Source: Belnapia sp. | GTDB taxonomy: Bacteria > Pseudomonadota > Alphaproteobacteria > Acetobacterales > Acetobacteraceae | DNA length: 5,247 nt | NCBI GenBank assembly: GCA_028291445.1 | Contig: JAQGIA010000383.1 | Coordinates: forward strand, 1-5,247 | Direction of reading: 5' to 3' | The notes under the pieces: generated by a model | Told to the model about the DNA's origin: nothing | The model's database searches: none | The model's input: the letters and a program-made list of their open reading frames with translations, nothing else | Shown here: one piece after another, positions 1 through 3,536 of the stretch | Position numbering within the stretch: the first letter of the stretch is position 1 | How the letters are laid out: each line of letters begins with the position of its first letter | Translations under genes and position numbers: made by a program

Positions 1-1037
1 AGGATCGCCCGCTTGCGCGGCACCCCCCAGCGATACCCGGTCAGGTCGCCATCCTTGCCCACCACCCGGTGGCAGGGCACCGCCAGCGAGACATGGTTCT
101 GCGCGCAGGCCCGGGCCACCGCCCGCACCGCCTTGGGCGCGCCGATGGCGACGGCCATCTGGCCATAGCTGCGGGTCTCGCCGAAGGGGATCGCCTGCAA
201 GGCCTCCCATACCCGGCGCTGGAAGGCGGTGCCGCGCAGGTCGAGCGGCAGGGCCAGCGCCGCCTTGGGCTCCTCGAGGAAGGCGACCACCTGGCGTACG
301 GTCTCGGCCAGCGCCTCGGGCGCCGCCTCGATGCCTGCCTTGGGAAAGCGCTGGCGGAGATCGCCTTCGAGCGCATCGAAATCCTCGGCGAAGCCGATGA
401 AGCAGATCCCGCTATCGGTGGCACCCACCATCAGCGGGCCTAGCGCGCTGGTGGCGGTGGCGATGCGGATGGTCTCGCCTGCGCCGCCGCGCCGGGCCGC
501 GCCAGGGGTCATGCCCAGCACCCGGCCGGGCGCGCCATAGACCCGGCTCTCGCTGCCGTAGCCGGCGCCGGCGACGGCCTCGGCGACACGGTCGCCGGCG
601 GCCAGCGAGGCCTGCAACCGGCGGGCACGGACGGAGGCGGCATAGGAATGCGGGGTCACGCCGGTGATCTCCTTGAACAGGCGGAAGAAGTGGTGCCGGG
701 CATAGCCGGCGCGGTCGGCCAGGGCGGCCAGCGAGGGGATGCCTTCGCAGGCCTCGATCAGGTCGCAGGCGGCGCGGATGGCCGCGGCATGGATCGCCGC
801 GCGCTCACCCTTCGGATCGCAGCGCTTGCAGGCGCGGAAGCCCGCGGCTTCGGCCGCCGGGGCATCGGCATAGAAGCGCACGTTCTGGCGGAGCGGCGGG
901 CGGGACGGGCAGCCGGGCCGGCAGAAGACGCCCTGGGTGGTGACGGCATAGAGAAAGCCGCCGCAGGCCGGCTCCGGGTTCCGCGCCAGCAGGGCGTCCC
1001 AGCGTTGGTCGTCGAAGAGGGGGAGTGCGTCGGGCAT
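1..1037 (-). CDS. ada: Bifunctional Ada: methylphosphotriester/O6-methylguanine-DNA methyltransferase and AraC-type activator (3' end cut by window)
   Basis: Ada repairs alkylated DNA by transferring methyl groups irreversibly to its own cysteines, then activates alkylation-response genes. The visible 345 residues show all three parts in order. The N-terminal zinc domain (about 1-80) carries Cys39, Cys43, Cys70 and Cys73 in FCRPGCPSR and FRACKRCDP. These sit one residue after the E. coli ligands Cys38/42/69/72, and Cys39 would be the phosphotriester acceptor. An AraC-type helix-turn-helix region spans about 85-180 (RHHFFRLFKEITGVTP). A C-terminal methyltransferase domain runs from about 190, with Arg305 as the likely arginine finger and PCHRVV with acceptor Cys322 (Cys321 in E. 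coli). The ATG at 1037 fits this alignment, but no clear Shine-Dalgarno precedes it. The frame is open at base 1; from the E. coli length (354 aa) about ten residues and the stop lie outside. The gene diverges from the dioxygenase gene. No key residue is missing in what is visible. Confidence 0.96.
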   Translation of the reverse strand, partial: MPDALPLFDDQRWDALLARNPEPACGGFLYAVTTQGVFCRPGCPSRPPLRQNVRFYADAPAAEAAGFRACKRCDPKGERAAIHAAAIRAACDLIEACEGIPSLAALADRAGYARHHFFRLFKEITGVTPHSYAASVRARRLQASLAAGDRVAEAVAGAGYGSESRVYGAPGRVLGMTPGAARRGGAGETIRIATATSALGPLMVGATDSGICFIGFAEDFDALEGDLRQRFPKAGIEAAPEALAETVRQVVAFLEEPKAALALPLDLRGTAFQRRVWEALQAIPFGETRSYGQMAVAIGAPKAVRAVARACAQNHVSLAVPCHRVVGKDGDLTGYRWGVPRKRAI

Positions 1038-1043
1038 GGCGGG

Positions 1044-1072
1044 ATAATGGGTCGTGGCCGGGCTTGCGGCCA
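1044..1072 (-). promoter_or_regulatory. Possible ada promoter (weak -35, CATTAT -10)
   Basis: On the minus strand TGGCCG (1072 to 1067) and CATTAT (1049 to 1044) are separated by 17 nt. The -10 resembles TATAAT, while the -35 matches TTGACA at only three of six positions, as would suit a promoter needing an activator. If used, transcription would start within a few bases of the ada ATG at 1037, giving a leaderless or nearly leaderless mRNA. This agrees with the lack of a Shine-Dalgarno there. Motif matching alone is weak evidence. Confidence 0.25.
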
Positions 1073-1080
1073 TCCGTGCA

Positions 1081-1093
1081 TTGCGCTCGCATG
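1081..1093 (-). promoter_or_regulatory. Candidate Ada-box-like operator upstream of ada
   Basis: On the minus strand this reads CATGCGAGCGCAA. Methylated E. coli Ada recognises an A box (AAT) and a B box (GCAA) separated by 6 bp, with a core resembling AAAGCGCA. Here CAT and GCAA have exactly that 6-bp spacing and share the AGCGCAA part. The site lies 44 nt upstream of the ada ATG and about 8 nt upstream of a weak possible -35. The match is short, one A-box base differs, and operator conservation outside enterobacteria is uncertain, so this is an inference. Confidence 0.3.
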
Positions 1094-1106
1094 TCCGGCC
1101 GATAGC

Positions 1107-1111
1107 GAGGA
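1107..1111 (+). promoter_or_regulatory. Ribosome binding site of the dioxygenase gene
   Basis: GAGGA lies 8 nt before the ATG at 1120. It decides the start: the same frame is open upstream to an ATG at 1054, but family similarity begins only after 1120 and this is the well-placed Shine-Dalgarno. Confidence 0.65.
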
Positions 1112-1119
1112 ACGGCGGT

Positions 1120-1461
1120 ATGTCCGAGGCGATCACCGGCTGGCACGCCCATGTCTACTACGATCCGGCGACGACCCGTGCCGCCGCCGCCACCTTGCGG
1201 GAAGGCATCGCCGCGCGCTTCCCCGCGGCGGTGCTGGGGCGTTGGCACGATACGCCGGTCGGGCCGCACCCGGGCGCGATGTACCAGGTGGCCTTCGCGC
1301 CCGAGTTGCTGCCGGGGCTGCTGGCCTTCCTGGTGCTGCACCGGGCCGGGTTGACGGTGCTGGTGCATCCCGAGACCGGCCGGGCCCGGGCCGACCATAC
1401 CGCGCATGCGCTCTGGATGGGCGCGGTCCTGCCGCTCAAGGTCAGCGTGCTGCCGGAATAG
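1120..1461 (+). CDS. DOPA 4,5-dioxygenase family protein
   Basis: A 113-residue cytoplasmic protein of the DOPA 4,5-dioxygenase family (Pfam DOPA_dioxygen type), small non-haem metal enzymes that open catechol rings by extradiol cleavage. Fungal members convert L-DOPA to seco-DOPA, which cyclises to betalamic acid or muscaflavin; the natural substrate of most bacterial members is unknown. The family pattern is complete: WHAHVYYD at 8-15 (His9, His11), RWHDTPVGPHP at 41-51 (His43, His50), MYQVAF at 54-59, TVLVHPETG at 79-87 (His83) and DHTAHALWMG at 92-101 (His93, His96). These histidines are the likely metal-binding and catalytic residues; I have not assigned each role. The length is normal for bacterial members. 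The ATG at 1120 is preceded by GAGGA. The gene diverges from ada with 82 bp between them and its last 20 bp overlap a possible minus-strand gene. No neighbour indicates a catechol or pigment pathway, so the substrate cannot be inferred from context. Confidence 0.9.
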   Translation: MSEAITGWHAHVYYDPATTRAAAATLREGIAARFPAAVLGRWHDTPVGPHPGAMYQVAFAPELLPGLLAFLVLHRAGLTVLVHPETGRARADHTAHALWMGAVLPLKVSVLPE

Positions 1462-1660
1462 CTGCCAGCGCCGCCGCGGTCAGCAACGCCACCGGCGCCG
1501 CGCTGTCCAGCCGCAGCACCGGGCAGGGCAGGTCGGCCAGGGTGAAGGGCGGATCGGTCGGCAGCCAGAAATGCGCGTCCGCCGCGTCATGCAGCGGGCA
1601 GCCTAGTCGAGCCGCCGCCGCCTGCCCCAGGGTTAAGGTGCCGCTGCCGGATGCGCTCAT
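1442..1660 (-). CDS. Possible small protein of unknown function (72 aa)
   Basis: I do not recognise this frame. From an ATG at 1660 it encodes 72 residues ending at a TGA at 1444-1442. Most codons end in G or C (GCG, CTG, ACC, GAC, CCG, TTC), and the translation looks more protein-like than the opposing frame, which is a monotonous A/S/G/R string. It has a polar start, a middle stretch with LPTDPPFTLADLPCPVLRLD, and a hydrophobic alanine/leucine-rich end (PVALLTAAALAAIPAAR). Against it: no Shine-Dalgarno precedes the ATG at 1660 or the alternative in-frame ATG at 1678, and codons unusual for the neighbourhood (TTA, CTA, CGA) occur. Also, the opposing plus-strand frame shares the same wobble positions, so high GC3 does not by itself choose the strand. 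Its 3' end overlaps the dioxygenase gene by 20 bp tail to tail. It could be a real small gene, a decayed gene fragment or chance. Confidence 0.4.
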   Translation of the reverse strand: MSASGSGTLTLGQAAAARLGCPLHDAADAHFWLPTDPPFTLADLPCPVLRLDSAAPVALLTAAALAAIPAAR

Positions 1661-1791
1661 GATGTGCGGCCGCACCATGCCCGGGGATAGCCGCGCGCCA
1701 GGGCCGCGGCAGGAGGTAGCCCACCGGGTTGCATCGCAAAACGTAACACATGGTCGCGAGGAAGATGTAGCCAAGAAGTTAACGTATGCGA

Positions 1792-1827
1792 TGTTGCCGG
1801 ATGGGAACCAGCCGTTCGCCGGCAACA
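1792..1827 (+). promoter_or_regulatory. Hairpin in the aqpZ leader abutting the ribosome binding site
   Basis: TGTTGCCGG (1792-1800) is perfectly complementary to CCGGCAACA (1819-1827), giving a 9-bp stem. Inside the 18-nt loop, GAAC (1805-1808) can pair with GTTC (1814-1817), giving a two-tier hairpin. The last paired base, A1827, is also the first base of the Shine-Dalgarno AGGAGA, so the structure sits directly against the ribosome landing site 16 nt before the aqpZ ATG. It could tune translation or mRNA stability, or the inverted repeat could act in DNA as a protein-binding site. The pairing is seen directly; the function is inferred. Confidence 0.5.
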
Positions 1828-1832
1828 GGAGA
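1827..1832 (+). promoter_or_regulatory. Ribosome binding site of aqpZ
   Basis: AGGAGA lies 10 nt upstream of the ATG at 1843. It supports this start over the in-frame ATG at 1786, which would add 19 residues with no resemblance to aquaporins. Confidence 0.8.
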
Positions 1833-1842
1833 AAACCACTTC

Positions 1843-2628
1843 ATGTCTCGCAAACTCGCTGCGGAATTTTTCGGTACGCTGTGGCTGGTGCTGGGTGGCT
1901 GCGGCAGCGCCGTGCTGGCTGCCGCCTTCCCCGAGGTGGGGATCGGCCTGCTCGGCGTCTCCTTGGCCTTCGGCCTCACCGTGCTCACCATGGCCTTCGC
2001 CATCGGCCATATCTCGGGCTGCCACCTGAACCCCGCGGTCACCTGCGGGCTGGTGGCCGCCGGTCGCTTCAAGGCCAGCGAGGCGCTGCCCTATATCGTC
2101 GCCCAGGTCGTCGGCGGCGCGGTGGGCGCCTTCCTGGTCTATACCATCGCCTCCGGCCAGCCGGGCTTCGACCTGGCGGTGAAGGGTCTTGCGGCGAACG
2201 GCTTCGGCGATGCCTCGCCGGGCAAGTTCAGCCTGGTATCGGGCTTCGTCACCGAGGTGGTGATGACCTTCTTCTTCCTGGTGGTGATCCTCGGCGCCAC
2301 CTCGGCCCGCGCCCCGGCCGGCTTCGCGCCGATCGCCATCGGGCTCTGCCTGACGCTGATCCACCTCATCAGCATCCCGGTGACCAATACCAGCGTGAAC
2401 CCGGCCCGCAGCACCGGCCCGGCGCTGGTGGTGGGCGGCATGGCGCTGCAGCAGCTCTGGCTGTTCTGGGTGGCGCCCATCATCGGTGGCGTCGCCGGTG
2501 GGCTGCTGCATCGCTGGCTGAGCACCGAGGAGGCAGCCGATGCGCGCGACCTCGCCACGGCGCTCGATGAGGCGGCTTCCGCCAAGCCGGAAGCGCTGGC
2601 GCCGATGCCGGCCCGCCAGCCGCGCTGA
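1843..2628 (+). CDS. aqpZ: Aquaporin Z, inner-membrane water channel
   Basis: A 261-residue aquaporin of the MIP family that lets water cross the inner membrane passively as a tetramer. The start [16 protein letters not shown] closely resembles E. coli AqpZ, and positions match it residue for residue through much of the chain. Both pore half-helix motifs are intact: Asn63-Pro64-Ala65 and Asn186-Pro187-Ala188. The selectivity-filter residues of a strict water channel are present as Phe43, His174, Thr183 and Arg189, which argues against a glycerol facilitator (these carry a much wider filter with Gly in place of His). Six membrane segments can be placed at about 5-28, 34-54, 82-105, 130-152, 160-179 and 203-226. 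After residue 226 there is a polar, Ala/Glu/Pro-rich tail of roughly 35 residues, making the protein about 30 residues longer than E. coli AqpZ (231 aa). The ATG at 1843 is supported by AGGAGA and an upstream hairpin. The gene stands alone, convergent with the methyltransferase gene, and probably has its own promoter. Confidence 0.97.
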   Translation: MSRKLAAEFFGTLWLVLGGCGSAVLAAAFPEVGIGLLGVSLAFGLTVLTMAFAIGHISGCHLNPAVTCGLVAAGRFKASEALPYIVAQVVGGAVGAFLVYTIASGQPGFDLAVKGLAANGFGDASPGKFSLVSGFVTEVVMTFFFLVVILGATSARAPAGFAPIAIGLCLTLIHLISIPVTNTSVNPARSTGPALVVGGMALQQLWLFWVAPIIGGVAGGLLHRWLSTEEAADARDLATALDEAASAKPEALAPMPARQPR

Positions 2629-2643
2629 GCTGACGAGATAAGG

Positions 2644-2668
2644 CGGCGGCGGCTTCAGGCCGCCGCCG
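2644..2668. terminator. GC-only hairpin between convergent genes, probable bidirectional terminator
   Basis: CGGCGGCGGC (2644-2653) and GCCGCCGCCG (2659-2668) form a perfect 10-bp stem with the 5-base loop TTCAG. It begins 15 nt after the aqpZ stop, and the methyltransferase stop codon (2657-2655) lies inside the loop, so it serves the 3' ends of both transcripts. Neither side has a proper U-tract: plus-strand continuation is TCACC, minus-strand continuation CCTTATC. It may therefore act as a weak terminator, a Rho-assisted end or a 3' stability element. Confidence 0.55.
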
Positions 2669-3524
2669 TCACCAGCCAGATCGCCGCCGGCATCGTCACG
2701 CCGGCCGGGGTTCGCCGGTCCTTATAGTAGTCAGTAAGGGCGGCGCGCACCGTCGCGCGCAGCGCCTCGGGCGCATCCTGCAGCGCCCGGCTGACCGGGC
2801 CGACCATCATGCTGAAATCCGCCGCCTCCGCCGCATCGGCGCCCAGCCGCAGCAGCGGGTCGGCAGCGGTCAGCGCCACCTTTCCGAAGCCGGCGCCCTC
2901 CAGGATGCGGGTCACGCGGGCCGGGTCGGCGAAGGCGAATTGACCGGGATCCTCCGGCCCGGCTGGGACGGCCCCAGGTTGGACGGCTGGCGGCACCAGG
3001 TGGCGGATCGCCGCGGCCGGGCCGGTCGCCCAGGCATTCTCGGCCCCGCTCCGGAAGACCGCGAGCACCACCCGCGCACCGGGCCGCAACGCCTGGCGGA
3101 TGTTGCGGAAGCTGGCGACGGGATCGGCGAAGAACATTACCCCGAAGCGGGAGAACAGCAGGTCGAAGCCAGGCGGCGGGAAGGGATGGGTCGTCGCATC
3201 CGCCAGCACGACGCTGGCCTGGGCCAGACCCGCCGCGGCGATACGCTGCCCGGCGCGGGCGACCGAATCCACCGCGATATCGACCCCGAGCACCCGGCCA
3301 TCCGGCCCGACCCGTTCCGCCAGGGCGAGGACCGAGGTGCCGCTGCCGCAACCGATGTCGAGCACCCTTTCGCCGGGCCGTGGCGCGGCGAGGGCCAGCA
3401 CCAATTGCAGGACCGGGGCGAGGCGGGCGTCGATCCGGTCGTGATGGACCGACCAGGCCCGGGAGGCAGGGCTGTTCCAGAATTCGGCCTGCGGGGCATT
3501 CGGCCCCGCCGGATGATCGGTCAT
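2655..3524 (-). CDS. Class I SAM-dependent methyltransferase, substrate unknown
   Basis: A 289-residue soluble methyltransferase with the Rossmann-like class I fold (Methyltransf_11/25 type, in the broad UbiE-related group). The SAM-binding motif I is VLDIGCGSGTS at 54-64. The acidic residue at the end of strand 2 is Asp82 in GRVLGVDIA, the adenine-side acid is Asp109 in LADATTHPF, and the strand-4 region reads FDLLFSRFGVMFFADP at 120-135, a sequence typical of a common proteobacterial subgroup. A post-motif helix and strand follow at about 138-158 (NIRQALRPGARVVLAVFR). The C-terminal part (about 195-289) holds ILEGAGFGKV and the end AIWLVTAAA, as in full-length relatives, so the protein appears complete. 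The ATG at 3524 has GGGAG 7 nt upstream. The gene follows the acyl-CoA ligase by 11 nt, so both are probably co-transcribed and translationally coupled. This suggests, without proving, that the methyl acceptor is linked to acyl or carboxylate metabolism; UbiE itself is less likely given the context. Confidence 0.9.
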   Translation of the reverse strand: MTDHPAGPNAPQAEFWNSPASRAWSVHHDRIDARLAPVLQLVLALAAPRPGERVLDIGCGSGTSVLALAERVGPDGRVLGVDIAVDSVARAGQRIAAAGLAQASVVLADATTHPFPPPGFDLLFSRFGVMFFADPVASFRNIRQALRPGARVVLAVFRSGAENAWATGPAAAIRHLVPPAVQPGAVPAGPEDPGQFAFADPARVTRILEGAGFGKVALTAADPLLRLGADAAEAADFSMMVGPVSRALQDAPEALRATVRAALTDYYKDRRTPAGVTMPAAIWLVTAAA

Positions 3525-3531
3525 GGCGTTA

Positions 3532-3536
3532 CTCCC
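3532..3536 (-). promoter_or_regulatory. Ribosome binding site of the methyltransferase, abutting the upstream stop codon
   Basis: On the minus strand the junction reads TAGGGAGTAACGCCATG. The ligase stop TAG (3538-3536) shares its G with GGGAG (3536-3532), which is 7 nt from the ATG at 3524. A ribosome finishing the ligase would cover this site, so translational coupling is likely. Confidence 0.75.

Larger units (their letters stand above)
1661..1842 (+). promoter_or_regulatory. Intergenic leader region of aqpZ
   Basis: About 180 bp without a convincing gene. The part from about 1729 to 1795 is clearly richer in A and T than the rest of the window, including GTTAAC at 1778-1783 and the short inverted repeat TTGC-ATC-GCAA at 1729-1739, so it probably holds the aqpZ promoter. 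I could not find a -35/-10 pair with acceptable spacing. The segment ends in a hairpin and the aqpZ ribosome binding site, annotated separately. Confidence 0.5.

Noticed and set aside
1711..1746. AGGAGG followed by TTG CAT CGC AAA ACG TAA, a possible five-residue leader peptide before aqpZ
   Set aside because: The Shine-Dalgarno is 12 nt from a TTG start, the peptide has no repeated or telling codons, and no attenuator-like alternative pairing was seen.
1661..1825. Extension of the small minus-strand frame to an ATG at 1825 (127 codons)
   Set aside because: The extra part crosses the AT-rich aqpZ leader, loses the G/C third-position pattern, and has no ribosome binding site.
1786..1842. An upstream in-frame ATG that would lengthen AqpZ by 19 residues
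   Set aside because: The extra residues do not resemble aquaporins, the AGGAGA site fits the ATG at 1843, and the extension would run through the hairpin.
1657..2511. A 284-codon minus-strand frame opposite aqpZ
   Set aside because: Its translation is dominated by H, Q, E, G and R, as expected for the antisense of a membrane protein gene, and aqpZ on the other strand is unmistakable.
648..2570. A 640-codon open frame on the plus strand running across ada, the dioxygenase and aqpZ
   Set aside because: It is antisense to ada and out of frame with the dioxygenase and aqpZ, all recognised by conserved motifs. Its translation is low-complexity and matches no family. Long spurious frames are expected at this GC content.
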